This document shows positions 1-7,512 of a stretch of 64,000 nucleotides of DNA, piece by piece. The stretch spans positions 1 through 64,000 of the forward strand of contig CANRJB010000010.1 of NCBI GenBank assembly GCA_947630845.1, given 5' to 3'. This DNA is from an uncultured Clostridia bacterium. Lineage in GTDB: Bacteria; Bacillota; Clostridia; Oscillospirales; Ruminococcaceae. The first letter of the stretch is position 1. Every line of letters starts with the position of its first letter. The notes under the pieces were generated by a model. That model made no database searches, was not told the origin of the DNA, and saw only the letters and a list, made by a program, of their open reading frames with translations. The position numbers and the translations under genes are program-made.

Positions 1-121
1 ATTACCTCATACCTTTTGAGCCGAGTTTAACCTCGGCTCTATTTTTTTACCCACGGGATTGGTTGGCGCTTACGAAGCAATCTCCCATCACGGTGCAAGC
101 CGCAATGGGAGATTGATTTCA
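1..121 (-). promoter_or_regulatory. Possible ribosomal protein L10 leader, 3' end cut by window edge
   Basis: This stretch lies just downstream of rplA on the minus strand, where rplJ-rplL usually follow and where Firmicutes often carry an autoregulatory L10 leader. Read on the minus strand it contains a stem AATCTCCCAT/ATGGGAGATT, an A-rich single-stranded part, and a second stem GAGCCGAG/CTCGGCTC. Position and structure are what is seen; assignment to the L10 leader family is inference, because the start of rplJ is outside the window. Confidence 0.4.
18..48 (+). terminator. Hairpin with U-tract on the plus strand
   Basis: An 8-bp stem GAGCCGAG/CTCGGCTC is followed on the plus strand by TATTTTTTT, the form of an intrinsic terminator. 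No plus-strand gene in the window feeds into it. On the minus strand it lacks a U-tract and would be part of the leader after rplA. Confidence 0.5.
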
Positions 122-125
122 TTTC

Positions 126-821
126 TTATACGCCGTACTTCGTAGTGGCAACCGGCACACCGGGTCCCATGGTGGAAGTCACCGTGCAGGACTTGAGATA
201 AGTGCCCTTTGCAGCAGCCGGCTTTGCCTTCACAACCGCCTCAAGCAGTGTGGACAGATTCTCGTCCAGCTTCTGTGCGCCGAAGGATGCTTTGCCGATG
301 GGGCAGTGGATGATATTGGTCTTATCAAGACGATACTCGATCTTACCTGCCTTTGCCTCAGTTACAGCCTTGGCAACATCGGGGGTAACAGTACCAGCCT
401 TCGGGTTCGGCATCAGACCTCTCGGACCGAGTACACGACCCAGACGACCAACCAGACCCATCATATCCGGCGATGCAACCACAACGTCGAAATCCATCCA
501 GTTTTCCTTCATGATCCTGTCTACCAGATCCTGTCCGCCGACATAGTCTGCACCGGCAGCCTTTGCTGCGTCATACTTATCTTCCTTGCAGAATACGCAC
601 ACACGCACGTTTTTACCTGTGCCGTTCGGCAGAACGACTGCACCTCTGACCTGCTGGTCAGCATGACGGGAATCAACGCCCAGACGGATGTGTACTTCTA
701 CGGTCTCATCGAACTTTGCCTTTGCGTTCTTGCAGACCAGATCGAGTGCATCTGCGGACTCATAGAGCTTTGCAGGCTCAATTGCCTTACGGCTGTCAAC
801 ATATTTCTTGCCGTGTTTCAT
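126..821 (-). CDS. rplA: 50S ribosomal protein L1
   Basis: L1 binds 23S rRNA at the mobile L1 stalk and helps release deacylated tRNA; in many bacteria it also represses its own mRNA. The 231-residue length is normal, and the family signature around [18 protein letters not shown] is intact. The ATG at 821 has a good Shine-Dalgarno (AGGAGG) about six bases upstream. It follows rplK by about 95 bases, the standard L11-L1 arrangement, in the run rpmG-secE-nusG-rplK-rplA. Identification is secure. Confidence 0.98.
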   Translation of the reverse strand: MKHGKKYVDSRKAIEPAKLYESADALDLVCKNAKAKFDETVEVHIRLGVDSRHADQQVRGAVVLPNGTGKNVRVCVFCKEDKYDAAKAAGADYVGGQDLVDRIMKENWMDFDVVVASPDMMGLVGRLGRVLGPRGLMPNPKAGTVTPDVAKAVTEAKAGKIEYRLDKTNIIHCPIGKASFGAQKLDENLSTLLEAVVKAKPAAAKGTYLKSCTVTSTMGPGVPVATTKYGV

Positions 822-848
822 GATAATTCCTCCTGAATAAGTGGTAGT

Positions 849-873
849 ACCGGTGCGCTCTGCGCAGACCGGT
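849..873 (-). promoter_or_regulatory. Hairpin in the rplK-rplA intergenic region
   Basis: The minus strand reads ACCGGT-CT-GCGC-AGA-GCGC-ACCGGT, a stable two-part stem-loop about 30 bases before the rplA start. It could act in L1 translational control or in mRNA processing; there is no U-tract, so it is not a terminator. Function is inferred from position only. Confidence 0.35.
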
Positions 874-916
874 TAGCGGAAAGAGGTTTCCTCCCACCTG
901 ATTTTTTCTGAGGGCT

Positions 917-1342
917 TCAGTCCTCTACAACAACGCCCATCGAACGGGCTGTGCCTGCGATCATGCTCATTGCAGCTTCGATAGAACCGGCATTGAGATC
1001 CTTCATCTTCGTCTCAGCGATCTGCTGGATCTGTGCCTTGGTGATCTTAGCGACCTTAGTTCTGTTCGGCACGCCCGAACCGCTCTGGATGCCGCAAGCC
1101 TTCTTGATGAGGACAGCAGCCGGAGGGGTCTTGGTGATAAATGTGAATGAACGATCGGCATACACTGTGATCACGACCGGGATGATCAGACCGATATCAC
1201 CCTTTGTTCTCTCATTGAAATCCTTTGTGAATGCCATGATATTAACGCCGTGCTGACCGAGAGCAGGACCGACCGGCGGAGCAGGTGTTGCCTTACCTGC
1301 GGGGATTTGCAGCTTGATATAGCCAACTACTTTCTGTGCCAT
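917..1342 (-). CDS. rplK: 50S ribosomal protein L11
   Basis: L11 forms the GTPase-associated centre with 23S rRNA and L10, where elongation factors act. At 141 residues it has the usual length, with the N-terminal Pro-rich segment ([19 protein letters not shown]) that binds thiostrepton-type drugs and the C-terminal RNA-binding domain ending in GTARSMGV. An AGGTGC-type ribosome site precedes the ATG. It lies between nusG and rplA, the normal order. Confidence 0.98.
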   Translation of the reverse strand: MAQKVVGYIKLQIPAGKATPAPPVGPALGQHGVNIMAFTKDFNERTKGDIGLIIPVVITVYADRSFTFITKTPPAAVLIKKACGIQSGSGVPNRTKVAKITKAQIQQIAETKMKDLNAGSIEAAMSMIAGTARSMGVVVED

Positions 1343-1437
1343 GATATTGCACCTCCATATTTGTGGTAAAGGCGAGCGTCAGGGAAATGACAGCTCTCCC
1401 ACTGTGGGAAGGCGGATGCCTTCGGATGTTTTCTTAC

Positions 1438-1968
1438 TCAGCCATCGAGCCTGACAGCCTGATGCAGTGCGATGGTCGTCGGGGTATCACGTCCGAACAT
1501 ATTGACGAGTACTTCGACCTGACCTGCTTCGAGGTCAATGCTGCGGACGATACCAGTAAAGCCATCAAGGTTTGTCCCCGTCACACGAATGCGGTCGCCG
1601 ATGCTGTAGTCTACCTCGACCACAGGTGCCTTGGATTCAACGCCCATAGCAGCGACCTCTCTGTCGGAGAGGGGAGTAGGTACGGAGCCGGGACCGACAA
1701 AGCCTGTCACACCCCTTGTATTGCGGACGACAGCCCACGAATCGTCGGTATAGATCATTTTTACCAGTACATAGCCCGGGAAGATCTTACGTTCGACTTC
1801 TTTCTGCTTGCCGTCAACGATTTCCGTAACACGTTCGGTCGGAACGGAGATTTCCTGAATGAGGTCATGCAGCTTACGATTCTCCACAACCTTTTCAATA
1901 TTCTGGACTACCTTGTTTTCATATCCGGAATAGGTGTGAACGACATACCATTTTGCCGCCTGCGACAT
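1438..1968 (-). CDS. nusG: Transcription elongation/antitermination factor NusG
   Basis: NusG rides on RNA polymerase through its N-terminal NGN domain and couples to Rho or S10 through its KOW domain. The 176-residue protein begins with the typical WYVVHTYSGYENKV, has FPGYVLVKM and NTRGVTGFVG in the NGN domain (about residues 5-115), and a KOW segment GDRIRVTGTNLDGFTG near residues 124-140. It is placed directly after secE with 23 bases between them, as in most bacteria. Confidence 0.98.
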   Translation of the reverse strand: MSQAAKWYVVHTYSGYENKVVQNIEKVVENRKLHDLIQEISVPTERVTEIVDGKQKEVERKIFPGYVLVKMIYTDDSWAVVRNTRGVTGFVGPGSVPTPLSDREVAAMGVESKAPVVEVDYSIGDRIRVTGTNLDGFTGIVRSIDLEAGQVEVLVNMFGRDTPTTIALHQAVRLDG

Positions 1969-1991
1969 AATTCATCCTCCTTATCCGATAT

Positions 1992-2321
1992 TTACTTCTG
2001 ACCCAGACCAATCAGGAACTTCAGAAGCTCAAACAAACCAGTATCGAGCGCACCGATGATGACGCTTCCGGCTACGATGACAGAAAGCACCACGCCGGTA
2101 TTGATCGAAACCGTATGCCATGACGGCCATGTCACGTGCCGGAATTCAACGCCCAGATCGTGAAACCATCTGACGACGGCATTTCCCTTTTTCTTTTCGC
2201 CGTCTTTTTTCTTAGCCTGCTTTGCCTGTTTTTCGGGTTTTGTCTTTTTTGTGCTTTTTTTCGTCTCTTCCGGAGAGGAAGCCTCAGCGGTTTGCGACGC
2301 CTTCTTCTTATCCTTCGCCAT
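1992..2321 (-). CDS. secE: Preprotein translocase subunit SecE with Lys-rich N-terminal extension
   Basis: SecE clamps the SecY channel in the membrane. The conserved part is at the C-terminus: an amphipathic helix near RWFHDLGVEFRHVTWPS and one membrane span (about residues 74-95). The 109-residue protein is longer than the roughly 60-75 residues usual in Firmicutes because the first 50 residues are an extra Lys/Glu-rich segment (KKKASQTAEASS, KKDGEKKKG). The order rpmG-secE-nusG supports the call. The role of the extension is unknown; similar charged tails occur in several Clostridia. Confidence 0.93.
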   Translation of the reverse strand: MAKDKKKASQTAEASSPEETKKSTKKTKPEKQAKQAKKKDGEKKKGNAVVRWFHDLGVEFRHVTWPSWHTVSINTGVVLSVIVAGSVIIGALDTGLFELLKFLIGLGQK

Positions 2322-2336
2322 GCGTCAGCCCTCCGA

Positions 2337-2486
2337 TCACTTCGTTTCCTTATGCAGAGTATGCTTTCTGCAGAACTTGCAATGCTTTTTCATTTCGATC
2401 CGGTCAGGGTCGTTTTTCTTGTTCTTCTTGGTAACATAGTTACGCTGCTTGCACTCTGTGCAGGCAAGAGTCACCTTCACTCTCAT
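2337..2486 (-). CDS. rpmG: 50S ribosomal protein L33 (zinc-binding type)
   Basis: This gene is too short for the ORF track. The minus strand from ATG at 2486 encodes 49 residues starting [19 protein letters not shown] and ending KHTLHKETK. Two CxxC pairs (CTEC and CKFC) form the zinc site of the C+ type of L33. A strong AGGAGG lies seven bases upstream, and a sigma-A promoter lies about 130 bases upstream. It is the first gene of the secE-nusG-rplK-rplA run, a common Firmicute order. Confidence 0.95.
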   Translation of the reverse strand: MRVKVTLACTECKQRNYVTKKNKKNDPDRIEMKKHCKFCRKHTLHKETK

Positions 2487-2804
2487 ATCGGCACCTCCTG
2501 ATTCAGTAATTGTCTGCTCATTTTCATAAAACGGCAGACGCTTTTAGGTTGTTTGCCTCCCTCAGACAGCGGATGGTACAAAGCACAAAAAATACCCCCG
2601 CAAAGAGGTATTTATATTTTACCATATTCTGTCCGGTTTGTCAAGGGTTTTTTCAAAAAAACACGAAATTCATTTTTATACCAAATGCGATTCAGATATG
2701 TGCCATTCTCTGTAATGCCAATCCCTGACAACCTGATAACGATCAGATCGTCAGGGAATTCCTGCTTCTCAGAAAGCTGCATCATTGCCAGAGCCTGCGG
2801 TCAG
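2487..2804. other. Intergenic region between GH25 gene end and rpmG
   Basis: About 320 bases without a gene. It holds the rpmG operon promoter (2616-2644), a long untranslated leader for rpmG, and a hairpin CCCTGAC/GTCAGGG at 2723-2756 just after the lysozyme gene. That hairpin has no U-tract on either strand, so it is at best a weak terminator. No small ORF with a ribosome site was seen. Confidence 0.6.
2616..2644 (-). promoter_or_regulatory. Sigma-A promoter of the rpmG-secE-nusG-rplKA operon
   Basis: TTGACA, a 17-base spacer and TAAAAT on the minus strand, with an extended -10 TG (TGG-TAAAAT). It lies about 130 bases upstream of rpmG. Confidence 0.85.
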
Positions 2805-4136
2805 TCATCCGATCGTCTTTCCGGATGCTGCCCACTTTTTCACATAGGCAAGGTCAAATACATTCACGATACCATTTTCATCAATGTCATATATTCTCTT
2901 CTCATTGCTCTGCATGGTACGCTTTCCATGTAAGTAGTCCATCACAAATGCTGCATCTTCCGCACTCCAGACCTTTTTCTGATACCAGCCGATCTTCCAT
3001 CCGCCGTACACCGGATACAGTGCCATGACTTTATCCTCTCCGTCACGCTGTATGATACGGATCTCATCGCCCTTTGCGATATAACCGATCTCTTCGGCAA
3101 GATCCGGTCTGCTGTAGACAGGAAGATACCACTCAGCAGTGATCGTCTCTGTGTAGGTATCCGGATTCGCCGGCAGAAATGTTGAAAACGGGAGAAAGCC
3201 GATCCTGTTTCCCATTTTGGTCGGGTAAATGAATTTACACCATCCGTTGGTGTAGATCTCACGGATGATGCATTCATCCGTCGGAAATACCGATGCTCCG
3301 CTGATCTCCGTTTCCATGTCGGCATAGTACGGCGTATAGTACTCTTCCTCCCATACATGCGTCCGCAGCGGCAGAAAGGGTTCACAAGCCTCATTGATTT
3401 CCGGGAAATGCTCCGGGAAATAGTTGAAATTCACATAGGAGATGTCCAGATCAATAGCACTGCTGCCGTTGCCGTTCAGATCTCCCTTGTCGGAATACTG
3501 CCACATACAGTAGGTGTCGCTGTAATCCTGAATCGTGTAGTCATACGTATAGCGTGCCAGCCAGAGTGGATAACCCTCCGCAGAAATGGCATCACCATCC
3601 AGAAAATTCCGGAACCAGTTCAGATTGGCATACACTGCCGCATTGAATCCTGCCTCCCGGATCATGGCAAGTCCGTCAAGCACATACTTGGTCATGACCT
3701 CCTTGCCGAGCTTCGTCTGTGCATCACTTTCCACATCCAAAAAGACCGGATAGTCAAATTCCTTCCCCTCGATCGTCACCAGAAACTCATTGACCGCTGC
3801 TTCAAAGGATTCCCATGTCGTCGCTCCGCAGTACAGATAAACACCTACACGCAGCCCGACTCTCCGGGCTGCTGCATAATTGGCATCAAATCTGTCGTCC
3901 TCATAATACTCTGTGCCTTCTTTTGCCAGCTTACCGCCACGCATAATGACAAAATCAATATCATTTCCTGCAAGCAGCGTCCAGTCAATGTCCCCATTAT
4001 AAGTGGAGACATCCACACCATGATAAATGACCTCAGCTGCATTGGCAGTGAGCTGCTGCGGCAGTCCGCCGATCGTGGTCAGCAAAAGCACAAATACGGT
4101 CAACACTGCTGCAAGTCGTCTGTTGATTGCCTTCAT
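2805..4136 (-). CDS. Secreted GH25 lysozyme with SH3-like region and C-terminal dockerin
   Basis: GH25 muramidases cut the beta-1,4 bond between MurNAc and GlcNAc in peptidoglycan. From the ATG at 4136 (GGAGG five bases upstream) the protein has 443 residues: a signal peptide ending near LTANAAE, a GH25 domain with HGVDVSTYNGDIDW, FDYPVFLDVESD and a WLARY/MWQYSDKG end, a middle region of two SH3-like segments, then a dockerin-like tail. The tail has one good calcium loop (YDIDENGIVNVFDLAYVKKW); the first repeat is degenerate and lacks the loop. The start overlaps the patB stop (ATGA), so translation is coupled. The ORF-track start 34 codons upstream falls inside patB and is unlikely. A dockerin on a lysozyme suggests display on a cellulosome-like scaffold. 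Confidence 0.88.
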   Translation of the reverse strand: MKAINRRLAAVLTVFVLLLTTIGGLPQQLTANAAEVIYHGVDVSTYNGDIDWTLLAGNDIDFVIMRGGKLAKEGTEYYEDDRFDANYAAARRVGLRVGVYLYCGATTWESFEAAVNEFLVTIEGKEFDYPVFLDVESDAQTKLGKEVMTKYVLDGLAMIREAGFNAAVYANLNWFRNFLDGDAISAEGYPLWLARYTYDYTIQDYSDTYCMWQYSDKGDLNGNGSSAIDLDISYVNFNYFPEHFPEINEACEPFLPLRTHVWEEEYYTPYYADMETEISGASVFPTDECIIREIYTNGWCKFIYPTKMGNRIGFLPFSTFLPANPDTYTETITAEWYLPVYSRPDLAEEIGYIAKGDEIRIIQRDGEDKVMALYPVYGGWKIGWYQKKVWSAEDAAFVMDYLHGKRTMQSNEKRIYDIDENGIVNVFDLAYVKKWAASGKTIG

Positions 4137-5296
4137 GATTCCTCCGTTTCTCTTAATGCCCGTTTCAAGCGGCACAGTCCATCCCTGACACGCTCTGCCG
4201 GACATGCGATATTCATGCGGAGAAACCGCTCTCCGCATCCGTACTGCACCCCGTTTGAAAGATACAATCCCGTTTTCTGCCGGATATCCTCTGCAAGCTC
4301 CCTTGCATCCCTGTGGAGCGATGTGCAGTCCAGCCAGAGCAGATACGTTGCCTCCGACGGGACAAGTCTGATTTCCGGCAGCTCTGCTTCCAGAAAACTG
4401 CGGACAAGCTGCTTGTTCTGATACAGATAGTCACGCAGTGCATCCAGCCATGCAGCCCCCTTCGTGAACGCTGTCACTGCTGCCTGTACCGCAAATGCAT
4501 TCGGCTCGGCAACTTCATCCGTATTCAGGGCACGCCACACCTTGTGCCGCAGATGTTTGTCAGGCACGACCGCAGCCGATGTCTGAATGCCGGCTAAGTT
4601 GAACGCCTTTGTCGGAGCGATGCAGGTGACGCTGTTCTGTCTGCATACCTCTGAAACCGATGCAAATGGCACATACTTCTTCCCCGGATCGGTCAGATCA
4701 CAGTGAATTTCATCCGACAGCACAATGACCCCATGCGCCGCTGCCAATTCCCCGATGCGTGACAATGTGTCTCTGTCCCAGATCTTTCCGACCGGATTAT
4801 GCGGATTACAAAGCAGCATGAGCGTGGTCTGCGGATCGGACAGTCCTTGCTCCAGTCCGTCAAAGTCGATCTCATACGCCGTCCCGTCATACCGAAGCGG
4901 ACACTCCAGCACAGTCCTTCCGTTGTTACGGATGCAGTTGTAAAAGATGTTATACACGGGAGGCATGAGCAGCACTTTTTCCGCAGGCGTGGTGAGCTTG
5001 CGGACACAGCTTGAAATGGTCGGGATGACACCTGCGCTGAAAAGCAATTCCTCCTTCCGGAATGTCACGCCATGCCGTTCCTGCCACCAATTGCTGTATG
5101 CCTGATACCATTCGTCCGGCACGACAGTATAGCCGAATACCCCATGTGCTGCCCGTTCGGAGAGTGCCTCAATGATCTCCGGTGCTGTGCGAAAATCCAT
5201 ATCTGCCACCCACATCGGCAGCTCACCCGGACGGATATCCCATTTCAGCGAATTGCTCCCGCTGCGGTCAACACATTCGTCAAAGTCATAGTTCAT
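4133..5296 (-). CDS. patB: PLP-dependent cystathionine beta-lyase / C-S lyase, MalY/PatB type
   Basis: This fold-type I PLP enzyme cleaves C-S bonds in cystathionine or cysteine conjugates, giving pyruvate, ammonia and a thiol. The 387 residues show the family start (WVADMDFRTAPEI), the cofactor-contacting NPHNPVG (residues 164-170), LSDEIHCD (Asp195) and the Schiff-base Lys230 in APTKAFNLAG, and the C-terminal FLRMNIACP. It is cytoplasmic. Both ends overlap neighbours by ATGA (DUF3737 upstream, GH25 downstream), so the three genes form one coupled operon. A regulatory role, as known for MalY, cannot be excluded. Confidence 0.9.
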   Translation of the reverse strand: MNYDFDECVDRSGSNSLKWDIRPGELPMWVADMDFRTAPEIIEALSERAAHGVFGYTVVPDEWYQAYSNWWQERHGVTFRKEELLFSAGVIPTISSCVRKLTTPAEKVLLMPPVYNIFYNCIRNNGRTVLECPLRYDGTAYEIDFDGLEQGLSDPQTTLMLLCNPHNPVGKIWDRDTLSRIGELAAAHGVIVLSDEIHCDLTDPGKKYVPFASVSEVCRQNSVTCIAPTKAFNLAGIQTSAAVVPDKHLRHKVWRALNTDEVAEPNAFAVQAAVTAFTKGAAWLDALRDYLYQNKQLVRSFLEAELPEIRLVPSEATYLLWLDCTSLHRDARELAEDIRQKTGLYLSNGVQYGCGERFLRMNIACPAERVRDGLCRLKRALRETEES

Positions 5297-6138
5297 GCCT
5301 GTACCTCCGTGATGATCTGCGTAGCGGAAGTATCGACCTTATCCGGCTCGAAGATCAGTTCCCCGATGCTCTTGGCACGCAGGATGCCGCCGGACGGATT
5401 TTTGACACTGTCGATATGGGTACGGATGTCTGCATCCACTGTGGAATACTCAAAGGACAATGTCGTATTCAGCAGTCTGCAATTTTTCATTACAAGATCT
5501 TCGATATAACAAAGCCCCTGCAAGCTCTCGATCGTGCAGTTGATAAAGGTCAGGTGTCTGGAATTCCATCCTATATATTCTCCGGAAATAAATGAGTCAG
5601 AAATCGTGACATTCTCCGTATTCCAGAAGGCATCTTTTGTCAGCATCCTTGCGTTGCGGATGGTTGCATTGCGCAGTCCGTCAAAGGCATAGTTGCCGGT
5701 CACTACCAGATCTTCTGCATCCAGCTCAGTACAGTTCATGCCGAAATAATCGCCGTTCACGGTGCAGTCTTTCAGGGTCACATTCGCACAGTTCCAGAGC
5801 GTTTCGGCAGCGTGCTGAAATTGTACATGGTGCAGCGCAAGTCCGTCACACCGCCGGAAACACTTCGGTGCGTCCACCACCAACTGCTCTGCCGTCAGAT
5901 GGTTTGTATACCAGATACCTGCCCTTCCTGTCTCAAAGACAGCACAGTCCTTCAGCCTGATATCCTGACAGTACCAGAGCGGATATTTCCAGCGGAACAT
6001 ACACTGATAAAGCTCGATGTTCCGGCTTTCCTTCAACGGTGATTCCCCGTCCTCAAAGAGTGTATCGTACACAGCAAGATTCTCTGACCTGAACAAAGCC
6101 CGTTCTCCCGTCAGTCGCTGCTGATGAATTTCTGTCAA
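5293..6138 (-). CDS. DUF3737 family beta-helix protein
   Basis: The 281-residue protein has the repeating pattern of short strands and turns of a right-handed parallel beta-helix (NIELYQC, DIRLKDC, NVTLKDC, NATIRNA, NVTISDS), and matches the DUF3737 family as I know it, whose function is not established. No signal peptide or membrane span is seen, so it is probably cytoplasmic. The start at 6138 is a TTG, with GGGGAGG about 11 bases upstream; no better ATG or GTG fits. It is first in the operon with patB and the lysozyme, and its stop overlaps the patB start. Confidence 0.8.
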   Translation of the reverse strand: MTEIHQQRLTGERALFRSENLAVYDTLFEDGESPLKESRNIELYQCMFRWKYPLWYCQDIRLKDCAVFETGRAGIWYTNHLTAEQLVVDAPKCFRRCDGLALHHVQFQHAAETLWNCANVTLKDCTVNGDYFGMNCTELDAEDLVVTGNYAFDGLRNATIRNARMLTKDAFWNTENVTISDSFISGEYIGWNSRHLTFINCTIESLQGLCYIEDLVMKNCRLLNTTLSFEYSTVDADIRTHIDSVKNPSGGILRAKSIGELIFEPDKVDTSATQIITEVQA

Positions 6139-6224
6139 TTTGATTACGACCTCCCCGATTCGTTTTTATACCGATCCTTTCCATTCCGACAGACAAAGTC
6201 CATCCGATTTCAGGAATTAGTATT

Positions 6225-6253
6225 ATTATATCATATTTTATTCAGAATGTCAA
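6225..6253 (-). promoter_or_regulatory. Sigma-A promoter of the DUF3737-patB-GH25 operon
   Basis: Perfect TTGACA and TATAAT with a 17-base spacer on the minus strand and an extended -10 TG. It is about 90 bases upstream of the TTG start. Confidence 0.88.
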
Positions 6254-6295
6254 CAAGGCGTGCAGACAGGCAAACTCTCTGCTATGCACAGAAAA

Positions 6296-6332
6296 TTTGC
6301 GACCATCCGATTGCAGACGGATGGTCGCAAAA
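6296..6332 (-). terminator. Intrinsic terminator after pilT
   Basis: A stem GCGACCATCCG/CGGATGGTCGC with flanking A/T runs, ending in AAATTTTC on the minus strand; symmetric enough to work in both directions. It ends the pilB-pilT transcript. Confidence 0.8.
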
Positions 6333-6375
6333 TAATATGACATTGAAACAGAGGACGACACAGTCACCCTCCCAT

Positions 6376-6400
6376 GAAGCGGCGATATGATCGCCGTTTC
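6376..6400 (-). other. Second hairpin directly after pilT
   Basis: An 11-bp stem with one wobble, built on CGGCGAT/ATCGCCG with a three-base loop, 12 bases after the pilT stop and upstream of the main terminator. It has no U-tract; it could protect the mRNA 3' end. Confidence 0.45.
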
Positions 6401-6411
6401 GGGCTATCTTA

Positions 6412-7479
6412 TTAGTTTCCGTTCAGATAACGATAGAATTCAGACTTACTCTGGCACTTCTCCAGTGCTGCCTGTTCGGAAACAATACCACGCTTCACAT
6501 AACGTGCCAGCTCCTGATCAAGGCACATCATGCCGTACTGCTTACCGGACTGAATTGCCGACAGCAGCAGGTGTACCTTATCATCACGAATCATCGCTGC
6601 ACACGCATCCGTAACTGCAAGGATCTCCATGCAGGCTTCACGGCCCTTACCGTCCAGTCTCGGAAGCAGAGTCTGGGAAACGACACCAACGAGGTTGTTT
6701 GCAAGCTGGGTTCTGATCTGTCCCTGCTGATGCTCCGGATATACGTCAATGATACGGTTGATGGTATCAGCAGCAGAAGTGGTATGCAGTGTGGAGAATA
6801 CAAGGTGTCCTGTCTCGGCTGCGGTGATCGCTGCACTGATCGTCTCAAAGTCACGCATCTCACCTACGAGGATAACGTCCGGGTCTTCACGAAGTGCGGC
6901 ACGCAGTGCGGATGCAAAGTCCGGCACATCGTCTCCGACCTCTCTCTGGTTGACCATGCAGAGCTTATGGGAATGCACATACTCGATCGGGTCTTCAACA
7001 GTGATGACATGCGCACTTCTATGCACGTTGATGTAGTCGATCATGCCGGCAAGCGTGGTGGATTTACCTGAACCGGTAGGACCGGTTACGAGTACCATAC
7101 CACGGGGACGCATGGAAAAGTCAGCCAATACAGGCGGCAGATGCAGATCCTCCAGTGTCGGGATATCATTCCGCAGGAGACGGATCGCAATTGCTGTCTT
7201 ACCTCTCTGGAAATAGACATTGACACGGTGACGATAGCCGGCAGTGGTCTGGAACGAGAAGTCGGTGTCCACATGTCTGCGGACGCTTGCCATCTGCTGC
7301 TCATTTGTCATCTGATTGACAATGTCGAGAACAGTCTCTTCATCGAGTTCGGGGTATTTTGTCATCTTACGGAGCGCACCATTCAGACGGACGATGGGGT
7401 TGATGCCGTAAGTAAAATGCAGGTCTGAACAGCCGATCGCACGAGCTTCGTTCAGAATGCGGTTAATTTCAATAGCCAT
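6412..7479 (-). CDS. pilT: Type IV pilus retraction ATPase PilT
   Basis: PilT is a hexameric cytoplasmic ATPase that depolymerises type IV pili and so powers twitching. The 355 residues include an N-terminal PAS-like domain, Walker A GPTGSGKS (133-140), Asp box, Walker B DVILVGEMRD (201-210) and the His box GHLVFSTLHTTSAADT. The PilT-specific AIRLL motif near residue 100 is recognisable as AIAIRLLR. It follows pilB by about 33 bases and shares its transcript. A retraction motor implies working type IV pili rather than only a secretion pseudopilus. Confidence 0.95.
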   Translation of the reverse strand: MAIEINRILNEARAIGCSDLHFTYGINPIVRLNGALRKMTKYPELDEETVLDIVNQMTNEQQMASVRRHVDTDFSFQTTAGYRHRVNVYFQRGKTAIAIRLLRNDIPTLEDLHLPPVLADFSMRPRGMVLVTGPTGSGKSTTLAGMIDYINVHRSAHVITVEDPIEYVHSHKLCMVNQREVGDDVPDFASALRAALREDPDVILVGEMRDFETISAAITAAETGHLVFSTLHTTSAADTINRIIDVYPEHQQGQIRTQLANNLVGVVSQTLLPRLDGKGREACMEILAVTDACAAMIRDDKVHLLLSAIQSGKQYGMMCLDQELARYVKRGIVSEQAALEKCQSKSEFYRYLNGN

Positions 7480-7512
7480 TTTGTTTTCCTCCAGACGATG
7501 TGTTTTTCAGCT

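Noticed and set aside
2723-2756. Hairpin after the lysozyme gene as a firm terminator
   Set aside because: The stem is good, but neither strand has a U-tract.
4136-4238. Upstream start of the lysozyme given in the ORF track
   Set aside because: It lies inside patB, would add 34 residues before the signal peptide and has no ribosome site; the ATG at 4136 has GGAGG.
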